A stretch of DNA of 64,000 bases, taken from positions 226,756,467-226,820,466 of the forward strand of contig OX336388.2 of NCBI GenBank assembly GCA_946902985.2. The letters are read 5' to 3'. Positions 1 to 12,081 of the stretch are shown here, in pieces. The DNA comes from Meconema thalassinum (lineage: Eukaryota > Arthropoda > Insecta > Orthoptera > Tettigoniidae). The number at the start of each line of letters is the position of its first letter. Positions within the stretch are counted from its first letter, which is position 1. A program made the position numbers and the translations under genes. The notes under the pieces are model-generated. The model was given only the letters and a program-made list of their open reading frames with translations. It ran no database searches and was not told where the DNA came from.

Positions 1-380
1 CCAGCCGTGAGCCCCTGAGGGTGTAGCAATGTCTAGGGTGCACCAGAAGTGGTGGAGCTACATACACCCTGCCTCCTTGAGGGCCTTGACAAAAGGCAGG
101 AGATAACATGAAAAGAAAAAGATGGCTGACTCCTCGTAGAAGGAGGGTATCAGAAAAGAAGAGACAAGGGCCAATTAAGGCGGGAAAGGAAGAGACTCCC
201 TAGGCCTCGGATACCCTAATACCGTCGGGGTCGGAAGAGAACAAGAGTTGACCAAGTGAGGTCGACAGGAAAGAAGACGGAGAGGAGCCCGGCACAAGTA
301 AGTGGAAGCAATGCCGGACTCGGCTGGGGTCCCGTGGTCGCCAACCCACGTCCCACTAGATGTGAAACCCCTGGGGGGAT
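1..380 (-). repeat. Unclassified interspersed repeat, family A (copy 1)
   Basis: This is the reverse-complement counterpart of the segment at about 23285-23670, with many matching blocks such as the pairing of CCTGCCTCCTTGAGGGCC with its complement near 23590. A third copy in this orientation lies at 24812-25225. No coding potential was recognised. Family A at 23285-23962 ends in a short 3' string shared with the SINE at 4235-4670, so it could be the 3' part of a LINE. The left boundary lies outside the window. Confidence 0.7.
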
Positions 381-605
381 ATATATAATCACATGTAATT
401 TATTTCAGGTTATGTTTTCACATGTAGGTTAATTGGAATTATGTTGTGTTGACCGACTGCAAGTTAATTACGAGTTAACTATCAATAACAATGTTTCAGT
501 GCTTAGCTCTTGCTCGTCTGCCAGCTTTCATTATCTCTCAAACACACATAATTCTCCCATTATAGGCCTCGTTTGCATTGCAAAGTAAGACTACATTTTT
601 ATGTT

Positions 606-790
606 AACCCATCATGGGATAGTGGTCTCTATATTAACCACCTGTCATAAGGACAGTTTATGCTTTCAAAGATGCTGATAGTTGAATCTTTCAGCCAAGT
701 ATCGGATAATTTTCACGCGAAATCAAATATTATATACGTATCTACTTCACGTAATGTGTTGGATAAAATTTAAAAAGAAATTAAAACTAA
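606..790 (+). repeat. Unclassified repeat, copy of 31285-31465
   Basis: The blocks 'gtctctat..ttaaccacctgtcataagg' and 'gatgctgatagttgaatctttc' recur in the same order at 31285-31465. The small frame starting at 682 lies inside this repeat and is not supported as a gene. Class unknown. Confidence 0.6.
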
Positions 791-959
791 AGACATTAAC
801 AATGAAGTGTAAAAAATATATAAATATAGACATTAAAATCATATCCCTCCCTATATTATTCTGCTAAGGTCCCATTCCAGTTTTGTACCGAAAATAAGGT
901 CCCATTAACACCAACCTACACATATGGGGTACCTACAGGTTCAGCACAACGCACTCACT

Positions 960-1536
960 TACTCTTTAAATGCCTCACAATTAAATAAATACCTTAAAAC
1001 CTGTATATTTACAATGAAATAATGAAAGAATGCAACACGGTAACCATGGTAACAGAATCTCACAGGTCCATCTATTTCTGTAAGACGCAATGCAATTCCA
1101 ATTATTACATTACTGTGAAAGTTTCCAGACGGTTATAAGGTTATCACGGAACCAAATTAAGCTGTAAAATTCATCAATACATACAGTATAATGCGCTTAG
1201 GGGGGTCAAGGGGCACTCTAGATTTTTTTCACGCAATGTTCACGTGTGAGTGTGGTACGAAAGGTCTTTTTCACCCGACTATAAAGGGTCTCGGAAAACC
1301 ACATTTAAAGGCCCTTAAATTAATAGTGTCTGTGATATTCCCAGAAAACTAACTTCGCTCTGATATACCTATGAAGGAATGACAAACCCCTAACCACTGC
1401 ACCAGTAGCTGAATTGATAAAGTCAGATTATTCATACCAAGGATAAATTAGTCATAGCATTCATGATTGGGATTTTGCTAAGTGTACTCTTTACAACTAG
1501 AATATTCGCGGGCGAAGCCGCGACGGGTAATGCTAA
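960..1536 (+). mobile_element. Non-autonomous Helitron, 3' portion
   Basis: The segment matches blocks of the complete element at 45320-47582, for example the stretch around 'ccatctatttctgtaagacgcaatg', the run leading to 'aatgcgcttag', and 'ttcacgcgat..cacgtg'. It ends in a textbook Helitron 3' terminus. The stem TCGCGG/CCGCGA (1506-1523, 6-nt loop) is followed by 9 nt, then CTAA (1533-1536), then a host T. The 5' part is missing or has diverged. It is non-coding, so mobility would have depended on a RepHel protein supplied elsewhere. Confidence 0.75.
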
Positions 1537-1544
1537 TACACAAA

Positions 1545-1775
1545 ATTACAACAATAAAGGAAACACCAAAATGTAGATAGTAAACATAACTATAAAAAAT
1601 CATAAAAATGATTGTAGAAATCAATTCGAAATTAGTTAATTAATTAATTCAATAAAAATATTAAAATTAAATCTATACGAACATGAATTAAAAATAAATA
1701 TATAAACATTTAAATTAGAGAAACAAAAATATAACATTATTAATAATTATAATAATTAAAATAAATCAAAATGTA
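1545..1775 (+). repeat. AT-rich repeat, copy of 33010-33215
   Basis: This very AT-rich segment shares ordered blocks with 33010-33215, including 'aacataactataaaa', 'atcaattcgaaattagtta' and 'attagagaaacaaaa'. No frame or terminal repeat is evident. Each copy lies next to a mobile-element end (Helitron at 1536, AGCCTA element at 33007). Confidence 0.55.
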
Positions 1776-2511
1776 AAAACACTTAAAAATAAACGATAGT
1801 TTTGCCCAATAAAGGGTTAATGTGAAGATTCAAAACGTTTCGTTACTTCTATTACAATAATTATGAGGTAGCCTTACTCTCAAAATACAATACATTACAA
1901 TACGAGTTAATAAACAAATACCAAGTGCTATATTGACATAGAACAGGAGAGAAGAACATACATCCCGTACTGAATTATACCCAGGTAAAGTTGTTTTAAA
2001 AAATTGGAAAGCAAACCTAACGCAAGAACTTCAGGAACACCAATATGAAAACACATACGTGGTTACTAATACAATTACTATTCATCTAGGCTTCTCATTC
2101 AGCCTCGTATTAATTAGTATTAAACATAATATTCCTTGTTCAAGTTACACCAATTATATAGCTAAATAAACCTGCTACCTGCAGAATTCAAACAAGTGTT
2201 TTTAACTTTCTTCCATAAATAAGAGTCTAATTTTTTTCAGCATTAATTTTCAAACACAGAGAATTGAATATGTTATATGGAGAGTACGAAATTCTGTGCA
2301 AAAATATAAAGGTAAATATTCTCTCTCATTTCAATAACCGCATTAAACAGTAACATCGGAGCGTTCAAAGAAGATGGCACGGAAAATAAGTGGCTTGCTT
2401 CCATGATTTGAAATAAAACTACATAATTAACAGTAAATGGGAAGTTTCGTTGTGTTGTTTGGAGCACGCGGAGTAGTTACAAATAACTGCGCAAAAGTTA
2501 TCAAAAGTTTT
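1776..2511. other. Unassigned AT-rich DNA
   Basis: No repeat partner within the window, no coding frame of note and no RNA gene was seen. It ends at the left TSD of the SINE at 2525. Confidence 0.5.
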
Positions 2512-2524
2512 AAGCTTCAGAAGA

Positions 2525-2819
2525 CCACCACGTGGCGCAGAGGCTAGCATTGTTGACTGTCACCCCTGAGGTACCGGGTTTGAGCCCCGGCTCTGCCAAG
2601 AATTTAAAAGTCTGTTACGGGTTCTCCTAGCCTCGTGATGCAAAATGGGAACCTGCCGGATGCTATAGCAGGAGGAGGAGTGGAGCGGAACTGGCCACCC
2701 TACCACACACAAACTCCGGCTCGGGATGCCTCGTTAGTGATCCCTTGACAAAGTCAAGGCCTCTAATTCACATCGCCTACGTCCCTGGAGGGGATATGGC
2801 ACTCTAATTTGAAAAATAA
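2525..2819 (+). mobile_element. tRNA-derived SINE (type 1) with perfect 13-bp TSD
   Basis: A tRNA-like 5' head opens the element. It has an A-box-like GTGGCGCAGAGG and a B-box GGGTTTGAGCCCCGG ending in a CTCTGCC acceptor-like arm. About 220 bp of body follow, then an A-rich tail (gaaaaataaa). The insert is flanked by the identical 13-mer AAGCTTCAGAAGA at 2512-2524 and 2820-2832, the signature of LINE-mediated insertion. It was presumably transcribed from the internal pol III promoter. It is non-coding. Confidence 0.85.
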
Positions 2820-2832
2820 AAGCTTCAGAAGA

Positions 2833-3498
2833 ATGTACTACAAGATATGGCGTTTACAATACCGAAGACTCAATCCAAATTGCACATGACCTCTTAGTTC
2901 CGCCCCTTAAGGCAACAATAACTAACTAACTAACCTCTAATACGACCTGGGACGTACACAAGAGGTGTTCGGCGACCATACATGATGCCACTCCAATACA
3001 ATGCACCACATCCTTCCTGTTGGTATCGGTCTCGGACGTATTGGTCGTGCATACGTTCACCGTGTCTTCTCCACACTCGCACAGATCTATCCTCGTTGAC
3101 ACAGGCGAGTGTACACAGTCGATATACACGCATGCAAGAACGACTAACGACCACTACGACTCTTGGCCAGAAATATGCAAAACATGTTTTAATGTGTGTA
3201 GTTTGTATTAAATACAAATTTCAAGGAAATGGCAAGCATATCTTATTCTGCATTGATTTGAACGTGCGCGCATACTGAGATGCTTTCTGGTGGCGCTTTC
3301 CTGAATGAATGTGCCTGATCTCATGGGCACCACCTTCACAAATAAGACTATGTACTAAAGGCAGGTTTGGCTTGGGTTTGCATGTGTTGTGTTGAGCTGA
3401 GCTAGAGCCAACAGTCGCGTGGTGCATTCAATAGAGTGCAACATGTAGTTACCGCAAAATAGAACTGCTTGAAGTGATTTATTTTTCAAGCACCATAG
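2833..3498. other. Unassigned DNA with overlapping short frames
   Basis: Several 60-98 codon frames overlap on both strands at 2926-3278, which points to chance openness in a locally GC-richer stretch. No domain was recognised and no repeat partner was seen in this window. Confidence 0.4.
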
Positions 3499-3508
3499 TA
3501 CAACATAT

Positions 3509-3843
3509 AGAGCCTCCGTGGCTTAGGCGGCAGCACGCCGGCCTCTCACCGCTGGGTCCATGGTTCAAATCCTGGTCAATCCATGTGAGATTTGTGCTGG
3601 ACAAAGCGGAGGCAGACAGGTTTTTCTCCGGGTACTCCAGTTTTCCCTGTCATTCCAGCAACACTCTAAACTGTAATTTCATTTCACCTGTCATTCATTT
3701 AATCATTGCCCCAGGGGAGTGCGACAGGCTTCGGCATCCGGCGCAGTTCATATCCTCGCCGTTAGATGGAGGCTTCATTCCTTCCATTCCTGACTCGGTC
3801 GGTCGACTGGAACAGGCTGTGGATTTTCATTTCAGAGTAAGCT
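3509..3843 (+). mobile_element. tRNA-derived SINE (type 2) with perfect 10-bp TSD
   Basis: The head 'cctccgtggcttaggcggc' (A box) and 'ggttcaaatcctggtc' (B box) form a tRNA-like promoter. The body is near-identical to the copy at 18466-18798. The identical 10-mer TACAACATAT flanks it at 3499-3508 and 3844-3853. The 148-codon frame over this region is a by-product of the SINE body, because the second copy produces a related spurious frame. Confidence 0.88.
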
Positions 3844-3853
3844 TACAACATAT

Positions 3854-4234
3854 GGCAGCACAATCCAAAGGACGCAGCTCCAGCGCTGCCAATTTAACGA
3901 TTAGTCACTATATTTGGTGACTATTAAGTATACAAGTTGTTTTAGTTCTTTCTTGTTAGACATGTACCGACTTATTCACACTCATATCAATGGCAGGAAT
4001 CTCTAACTTATAAAAAATGTAACAATCCGGACGTTTTGCAGTACGTTTTGCTGTGTTTCGTTGGTTTAAGTTGGCGACACTGTTACGCTTACCAGGTTTG
4101 TTAACTTTGTTTAAGGATAGCGTCGTTAAATTATTTGTTTAATTATATCGGCTGCAGCGGATATCCTTAGCAAGTTTATATTCGATTGTAAGGTAGCCTC
4201 GACGGTAGGACATCTTGTTGATTTCATTTCATCT
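3854..4234. other. Unassigned DNA
   Basis: Nothing recognisable lies between two SINEs: no significant frame and no repeat partner found. Confidence 0.45.
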
Positions 4235-4622
4235 GTTTATTCGCGGTGACCACGGTGGGTGAGTGGATAACGTGTCGGTCTACTAACCCCAAGCTTGCAG
4301 GTTCGCTCCTGGCCGTGGTAAGTGATTTTTGAAAGGCGGCAAAAATTACAACTCGCATGTCATACGATGTTGGCATGTCAAAGAACCCATTTGAATTCAG
4401 TAGGCCGTGTTAATAATGGAAAAATTAATCTCGGGAGTTTCCGCCAACAAAAAGTTCCCCGTTTCTCTACTAGAAAGCGCTATAGTGTTCAAGGAGCTTA
4501 GATATCTAACACCTAATCTCCTTGACTTTCATAGTGCTTCAAGGAACAACAAATTTCGACATGCAAGCTACCTTCTGGGTGTCAAATAACAAAGCTTGCA
4601 CCCGGCACCCGAGGCCATACGA

Positions 4623-4671
<49 letters not shown>

Positions 4672-4672
4672 A
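4235..4672 (+). mobile_element. tRNA-derived SINE (type 4) ending in an (ATT)n tail
   Basis: A tRNA-like head at 4243-4318 has an A-box-like GGTGAGTGGATAACG and a B-box-like GGTTCGCTCCTGG. A body of about 280 bp ends in ACCCGAGGCCATACGATATT (4607-4626) and then about 15 ATT units (to 4670). That same 20-mer ends the family A repeat at 23943-23962, suggesting a shared 3' tail recognised by one LINE. Clear TSDs were not identified. Confidence 0.6.
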
Positions 4673-5040
4673 TTCGCGTTGACAGCTGAAATTGTGTTAA
4701 AGTAGTATTGTGCGACTCGTACAATTACACAGTAAGATACTGTGATTTCATAAATATGCACTGTCTGTACTTGCAACGTTTGAACGATTTGATTGCAAAT
4801 TTTGAATTTGCTGGCACCACCAAGAGAATTATCACCAGTCGCCATTACTACCTAAATTGTTGTTCGACGGGGAAAATGTACAGCTCACGGAGAATTACCT
4901 ATCAACAATTGCTCAGGATGCAGTCAAAGGACATGTACTCCTTCTGAGGAACCATGTTTACACTCAATAATGGATTTGTAACACTATACTGTGTCCAATG
5001 GCAAGCCCGATGAGGACCAGTTACTTAAATAATAGTACAT

Positions 5041-5081
5041 TATGCAACGAGCCTATAATGGCAATATAGGCGAGTTGCATA
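5041..5081. repeat. Imperfect palindrome (hairpin)
   Basis: TATGCAAC and GTTGCATA form the outer stem, and GCCTATA with its near complement TATAGGC the inner stem, around a short loop. It could be the core of a small MITE. No outer terminal repeats were confirmed. Confidence 0.5.
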
Positions 5082-6498
5082 CGACTGTTTATGTTCGACG
5101 ATAATTATAACTTAATTATATGTTTTGCCATAAATATTCATAAATATCTGTGGGATTCAGTAACTTCAGTTAGTGAACAGAGCGCTCTGGGTGGATTGCT
5201 GACTGAACAGATCGCATGCGTGGTTCAAAGAATTTCGAAAGCAGAGACCATTTACTTTGCTTGGTAATTCTATTGTTTACAGCCTGCACGATATCTAGTG
5301 CTGATCGGAACTAGCATTCACTAATATTGTCATCGAAGTCGTTTGAAAGCAATGCGCTGCGTAGAAAATGCAGTTGGGGATATTAAGGAACAGTGCTATT
5401 TCTTGTCTCATATTCGCCAGTTTATTTACGCGAACATATGGGACGGTGCACTTTCCACGTCGGAAATTTATGTAGCAGGATGCTGTGTTGCTAACTTCTG
5501 GACGTAGATTAATAAATTTCTTGCATATGTCATAGAATTTTCTTGTTACCGTAAAGGTTCGTGCTGATTTTGTCTTTGTGTTTGGGAATGTAACTAGAAG
5601 AATTGCTGAGTTTCATGTCCGACATGTTAGATTTTGAGCGCATGCGCGAAGCTATCCTTTCATAATTGGTCAATGAATGAGCTCTGATTGGCTGGAGAAA
5701 CTGTCTCATAATAAGGAATAGTACTATAATGGCCCTCATTATGATACAGTTTTCTGGCATATAATATTTACATTTCGACATCGTCAAACTCAAAGAATTA
5801 TATTATGTCAGTCATGTTAGTTATAGAAAGCGATTTCTGTTAGGACTAAATTACGACACTGTAACCCTATGTGGTTACATAGTTTTAGGTTAGGATGATG
5901 GCTATTCTTTGCTGGTAACTATTGTAAGGCCTTAGCGCTGAGCTTAGAGATTCCTTGCAATAGTTCACTAGTAAAGGAGTAGGAGGCCATGCAAAATTTG
6001 ACTTCCTTATCTGAAAAGATATTTCCTTTTTCAATTGTCTATTGTTTTTTGGGAGAATAGTATGAGAATTTCTTTGAGACAGAGGAAGTCTGATTATCTG
6101 TTTAGATCATCTTTGGTGATTGTAGAAAGGTATGAGAGAAGAAGTGATATGACTTGGTTTTGTGTGGAAGGATTGTAAGTGATTCTTGGCTAATATATTG
6201 TTTTGTGCTATGAAAAATTATGAGGAAAGAGAAGTAAAAGAATATTTAAAAAAAAAGTATCTCTCATTATGAGTATAATCAACCACAACCCCAAAAAGGA
6301 AAGAACGTCAGGTTACAACACTATCAAACAGTAATTCAACCAGAGTGCATGTACTGTATGCTTCGCAATGCCTAGGACTAACAACTAAAAAAGAAGTTGA
6401 AGAAATTGAAAAAAAAAATTACGAGCCTTACAGTAGTCGCATATGATGTGTAACATCTGACATGTTATTCGAATAATTACATATTACTTACTCGCATT
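5082..6498. other. Unassigned AT-rich DNA
   Basis: No gene, RNA gene or within-window repeat partner was recognised. The 87-codon minus frame at 5530-5793 has no recognisable domain and is judged a chance frame. Confidence 0.4.
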
Positions 6499-6556
6499 TT
6501 TAGATTATTTTCAATTTTGAAAAAATAGGCTTATGAGATCACCTTTTGTCCGTGTG

Positions 6557-6598
<42 letters not shown>

Positions 6599-6620
6599 GT
6601 GTGTGTGTGTGTGTGTTGTG
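6499..6620 (+). mobile_element. AGCCTA-family element, 5' terminal fragment plus (TG)n
   Basis: The block 'tttcaattttgaaaaaatagg' followed by CTTATGAGATCACC matches the reverse complement of the ends at 15709 and 33007. As in those copies, an (AC/TG)n microsatellite follows directly (about 6552-6619). The usual ATGGCGGC-bearing interior is not recognisable downstream, so the copy is truncated. Confidence 0.65.
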
Positions 6621-9600
6621 CCCAACTCTAGGAATGGGTATTCCAAGTTTCAGACACCTAGATATCAAGGGAAAGGCTGTAGCCGCTTTTGAAAGTTCAG
6701 ATATTTGAATATCGCGCTACATTGCTTCTCGAAGCATTTGGAAATAATTTACCGATACTTGGATGTCAAGTGACGTAGCGAGTAATAGCAGAGGTGGAGG
6801 CTATTTATTGATTAAATAGTTAACTATGGAGTAGAGACTTGTGACTGGGATCAGATTACTGGCACTGCCAAATGAAAGAGAATGCAATTAGTATCAAGTA
6901 AATCGGACCAGGGATTCAAGAGATATGAGGATTTCTAGATATCAGGTGATGACGCGTGACCCTGACAGTTTTGAATAAAAGCCAGCTGGCCGAAGCAACT
7001 TCAGCTCATTCTAACACAAGCACTTGCAGAGCAAGTTGCCTCTACGCTGAGCCAAGGCACATGGTTGCCGGATCTACGCAGAAGTTCTCTTCAAGTCGTA
7101 ATAGTCACGAAAAGTGCTGCGCTACGAGTTGGAACTTAGTAAGTTTACGGCGAGGAGAATCACTGAGGTGATTGATTTTCTACAGACATTGGTGGAAATA
7201 TTTATATTTCTACAAGGACATATGCTATACTTTGTCTAGAAAATAATATTTTGTCACAGTCCAGTAATAACTTAATACTTGGATGTTTAAATCCATTCAG
7301 TCAGTTTTTCATATTTGTAACTAGTTAACCACTTCGATCTGTCAGTACACTGAAGACTAGTCTATAACGGTGGCGTTCATTAGTCTACGCAAGGGAAACT
7401 GCAAGTTGCTTAGCGCATGGCAGATGGTGATATAACAAACCATGCCCAGGGAACGATCTTCAGAACAGCCGTTAATTGCTTAGACTGTCAGTGTTTTTCT
7501 TGTACTGATAAGATTACCGTGAGTTATGTTACAACTGACATATCTAAGAAGAGATCACTTAGATCTGACCCTATTTAAACAAACTGTTATGGCTTTGATA
7601 GAAGCCCATATTAAAATGGAACCACAGTTTATTCAAACGTCGAAAGATACCACTATGTCTGACTAGACGAATTGTGGGTATATGATGGCGGCGGATACAA
7701 GGATTGTACATGCTTGTCCGATAGGGCATGTCTATGGATAAATCTGGTACAGACCAGGTTTACTACACTTCAAGACCATCAAGAAATGTAAGCCACATTT
7801 GAATTATATTATGCCTAGCTAATTGGAACAAACTATTTTTCTGCAGATGACCAACACATTTTTTTCTTCGTATTTAAAGCTTGCAATGATTTACGCATGA
7901 CTTGTTAGAGTTATTCTGAGTATTTTCAGCACTCAGAACAGTTTAGGATCGATGACCGAGCATTTCGAGCATTTATTTGAATATTTCATATTTTTGGGAA
8001 ATCACGGTAATCAGCCGATGTAACTGTAAAAGTTAAATTTATTTTTGTTGAGGAATGGATATTTTTTCCATATTCCAAGGTTCGAACATGTGGATTCTCA
8101 CATAATGAGATGATAATTAAACATATTTAAAATGATATAACGAATAATAATAATCCACTAATAATAATAATAATAATTTTTATAATTTTTCTAAATAATT
8201 CTTGGATATTATATTTTCTAATAATCATATGTATTGAGAAAGAGCCTATGAAGTAGTTTAATCATTTCTAGTTTGGAACAGGAGATTTTCCGAAGGAGAG
8301 TGGTTAGCGCAAGCCCGCATTCAACCAACATGTCAGTTCTGGTTGAACAGTTGATATTTGCAATGAGCAAAGTATATTTTTCAGATAACACGGAGAGGCA
8401 TGAAACGGGAAGCAATTGATATTTGTATCAAATAGGATATTTTTGTATTTATATAAAATCATGACGTAAATACACTCGAAAGTGAAATAAAGCTTTTCAT
8501 ATGTATGGTAAATTCACGGGTTGAACTGAATGGTAAAATAAAATAAACTTGTAAGTTTATTAATCTTCCAGTGTTGATAACAAGCAGAGGCTTGATTTAT
8601 TGTATAAATTTTGGGAAGATAATTTATGTGTGGAGTAGTTGAAATGCCATTCCCAGGTGCGCATGTTAAGTCGCAGGAATGAAGAGGTTTTTTCGAGCAT
8701 CAATCAAATAGCAGGTTCGATGGCTCAGGTTTATAGTAGGAGTATTGGAACTACACATTTCGTCGGATGAATGACCCGAAGGTTATTTCTTGAAAACCAT
8801 CAGTTCTTATTTCAACCTTGTTTACGAATTCCATTTAGACTTTGATTTTGCTAGAACCCGGATTTGTCATGATAGTAGTTTATTCTTCTTCAGAGGAAGA
8901 CCTTTGCCGTTGTTGTTGTAATATTGTGTTCTTACACAAATAATAGAATGGGCCACTGCCAATTAAAAATAATTCTTTAACCACTAATAATTTGAAGGAT
9001 ATTTTCAATCCTAGTGCCATGAACTAAATGAATTCATTATGAAACTACAATTCTTATTTCCGCATTCTGTCGAAGAATTGCAAGTTGTGAAAGTTGCTAA
9101 AAATGGCCATGAATATAAATATTTTTTTAAATAATGATTCCAAGTGGAAAATCTAATAGTTGAATGGTTCAACAATTTATTGATCAAGTTGATGATTCAG
9201 AAATCATGTATTTTGTTAGAAACTTGAAGTTCATAATCGAGTCACTTCTCGAATGTTTAATGTCAGAAGAACAATTAATTGTTGTTGTGCTTCGCACAGT
9301 TCTTCGATGCTATGCTCAAGGTCAAATACTTTTCAGATGTTATTAATATGTGTTAATAATTTGTGTTGCTTCAATGATGATAATATTTTTCGACGATATA
9401 TTTTTGAAACTGGAAAACTAAGTGAAAGTTTAAAATTCTGTGAACATTTATTCTACGAGTGTTAATATCATGTAAATATTCAAACAGTGATCTACGATAT
9501 TTCCAGTATAGACAATTAACTTTGAACTGGAATTAAATATTAATAATTTTGGAACACAGTCCATAGGACTATCTTTCCAAAAAGATTGTCAAATGTGTTT

Positions 9601-9921
9601 GGAAAATTTCTGTATATTGTGTGTAAATAAGAGTGTGGATCGCCACATGTGGATTATGCTGCTTTGAGCATTCTTGCAGTCAGATTTTAACTTCAAAATA
9701 AACTGAGATAATTTTACCAGATGTGTTAAACCCAATTAAATCTCCTTCTATCCTTATTGTTGCATTGAGCCAAAAATCAGTAAAGCATTTCTTTCATTTG
9801 ATGTCGTTTTTGCGATTTGCTTTAACCCATCTGGCGCCCCCGGGATATTTTGATTCTCGTGCTGACTGATTATTGGTAAAATGCCTATGTGGTCGTGCGG
9901 ACTCCGGTCTAAACGGGCACA
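6621..9921. other. Unassigned AT-rich DNA, no gene seen
   Basis: The longest gene-free stretch in the window. Only short frames (60-71 codons) occur, with no recognised domains, splice-supported exons or RNA genes. A short (ATA)n run lies at about 8160-8175. No repeat partners elsewhere in the window were found by eye. Confidence 0.4.
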
Positions 9922-11357
9922 GTGTGTCCCCCCCTAATAAATTCTAAACTGCTGGAGCGATTTCAATGAAACTCGGTAAGATCATAGCACTATTCCGGGC
10001 GACCCCAACCGTGCCCTTCAAATTTTGTTACGTCTCACCAATCCAACATGGCGGCTGTGCGAAATATTTCACCAGCATTCAATATCTCCGAAACTATTAC
10101 CGATATCACCCTGGATTTTTTTACGGTGATAAAGGGAGCTACTAGAAGTTCACCTATGTGACTCTTAAAACACTGGTAACTACAAAACCAACATGGTGGC
10201 CAAGCGAAGTTGCGACTTTTAAATAGACGTTTCACGCGATTTAACCAACCAAACGCAATACAACTTGGTACAGTATATGTTTATACACTTTGTAATGCAC
10301 TGACATTTAACTTCGTTGAATTGTTTACATAACCACAAGATAGCAGCTGTGCGAAATATTTCACCGGCATTCTATATCTCTGATACTATTAGCGGTATCA
10401 CCCTGAAATTTTGTACGGAGATAAAGGGCACTACTGGAAGTTCACCTATAAGATTTTCAAAAACCGGTTAACTACAAAACGAACATGGCGGCCAAGCGAA
10501 TTTGAAAATTTAAATAGACCTTTCTCGCGATTCAATGTTACAAACGCTTTGAAATTTGGTACTGGAAATGTTTATAGACATTGTAATGCACTGGTATCTA
10601 ATTTATTTCAATTGTTTACTTAACTTCAAGATGGCGGCTGTGCGAATTTTAAAATTAAGTTTTTATTTCTTGTGTCGTAATCATGCGATCGAAGTGGAAG
10701 TTTGAATAATAAACCTTCGCAAAATTTTTCTCTTAATGGTACATGACTCTATGGCCTATACATTTAACAATCCAACATGGCGACCATCCGAAATATTTAG
10801 ATGGCTATGGATATCTACGAATCTATTATAGCAATCAAACTGAATATTTTTATGTTCATAGGGGCTATGAACATAAGTTTACCTATAGGACTTTTATTAA
10901 CCTGGTGTCACAAATCCAACATGGCGGCGAAGCTAATTATAAATATTCACATGGACGTTTCTCGCAATTTAACCATCCGAGTGCAGTGAAACTTGGTACA
11001 GTAAATTCTTATATAAATGTTAATCCACTGGCATCTAATTTACTTCAATAGTTTCCATAACCACAAGATGGCAACTGTGAGAAATTTTAAAATCTAATTG
11101 TAACTTCTTGTGTCATAATAATGCGATTGAAGTTTGAATGCTACACGTACACAATAATCTTCATGTAACAGTACACAAATCTAGGACCTACATATATAAA
11201 GTCCAACATGGCGACCATCCGAAATATTTAGTCGGTTCTCAATATCTACGAATCTATTACAGCAATCAAACTGACATTTTGTATGTTGATAGTGGCAATT
11301 AACATAAGTAAGTTATATGAAAATAGGCTGTTTAGTTCTTCACGGAACTACTTGTTT
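9922..11357 (+). mobile_element. AGCCTA-family element with ATGGCGGC motif array (copy E1)
   Basis: The 5' side begins at 'gtgtccccccctaataaattc' and lacks the terminal palindrome. The 3' side ends in AATAGGCTGTTTAGTTCTTC and ACGGAACTACTTG, with a hairpin AGTTC/GAACT, as in the copies at 14486, 31470 and 34660. The interior repeats a module of roughly 150-300 bp, each carrying AACATGGCGGC or AAGATGGCGGC (about 10044, 10483, 10632, 10917) or decayed forms (10777, 11067, 11208). Short frames inside (such as 10743-11051) derive from the modules. It is non-coding; class uncertain. Confidence 0.7.
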
Positions 11358-12081
11358 AAAGAATGAACTCATAGTGCTAACTTGTGCCAGCAAACATGAA
11401 AGGATTCTCCAATGCATCTGCGTAGTGCCATATAGCTGCAACTGTATGCGGGAGCAATCCACTGCCTACTTGATGCGAGCTGCGCTTTATACCGGCCAGT
11501 TAGTGAACCCACGCCAGCGATATTATTGAAAATGTATATAGCGCACTGCCAAGTAAAGGCGAGATTAAATATTAGGTGTGCGGTAGGAACATTAAATGAG
11601 TTTCTTCCAGTGATACGTTTAGACCAACGAAGTTTCAATCATTGTTAGTAGTCGGTGTTAATATACAGAATTCCTACGTCGTTTGGAGTGTTGATTGATG
11701 CGATATAGCACTCGAGGTATCGAGTGCTTACATTAAATAAGAATACAGCAAAAGTATGAAGATTTAATAAATCGTAATTGTTTTCAGCAAATATGATATA
11801 ATGAATATTTTCACACCAAAGAACGACAACTTGAAGATCATTTATTGTGGGATTTTCTTTAATGGAGCCTCCAAACCTTGAGGTAAACCGTATGCGATTT
11901 ACATTCCACATAGTCACATGGCTTACAGTACGTCGTTGTACCGATCTCTGCCACCGCGCGCGCTCATTGTTTCCGTCCCATGCACTTCCGTCCCATCCAC
12001 ATCCGTCTCTTTTCCAAAATCACTCCCACAAAAATGTCCAGCTACCGAGTGCCACAAAAATATCCAGATACCGAGTGGAAA
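11358..12081. other. Unassigned DNA
   Basis: Short frames on both strands (for example 11369-11638 minus and 11645-11917 minus) show no domain. No repeat partner was found. It ends at the LINE remnant beginning near 12082. Confidence 0.4.

Noticed and set aside
2525..2600. Possible true tRNA genes at SINE heads (also 3509, 4243, 18466, 36070, 49396, 51405, 59050)
   Set aside because: Each has A- and B-box-like sequence but lacks a proper acceptor stem and terminator and is followed by SINE body; most have repeat partners or TSDs.
3474..3920. 148-codon plus frame
   Set aside because: Covers a SINE with clear TSDs; the second SINE copy gives a related spurious frame at 18543-19046.
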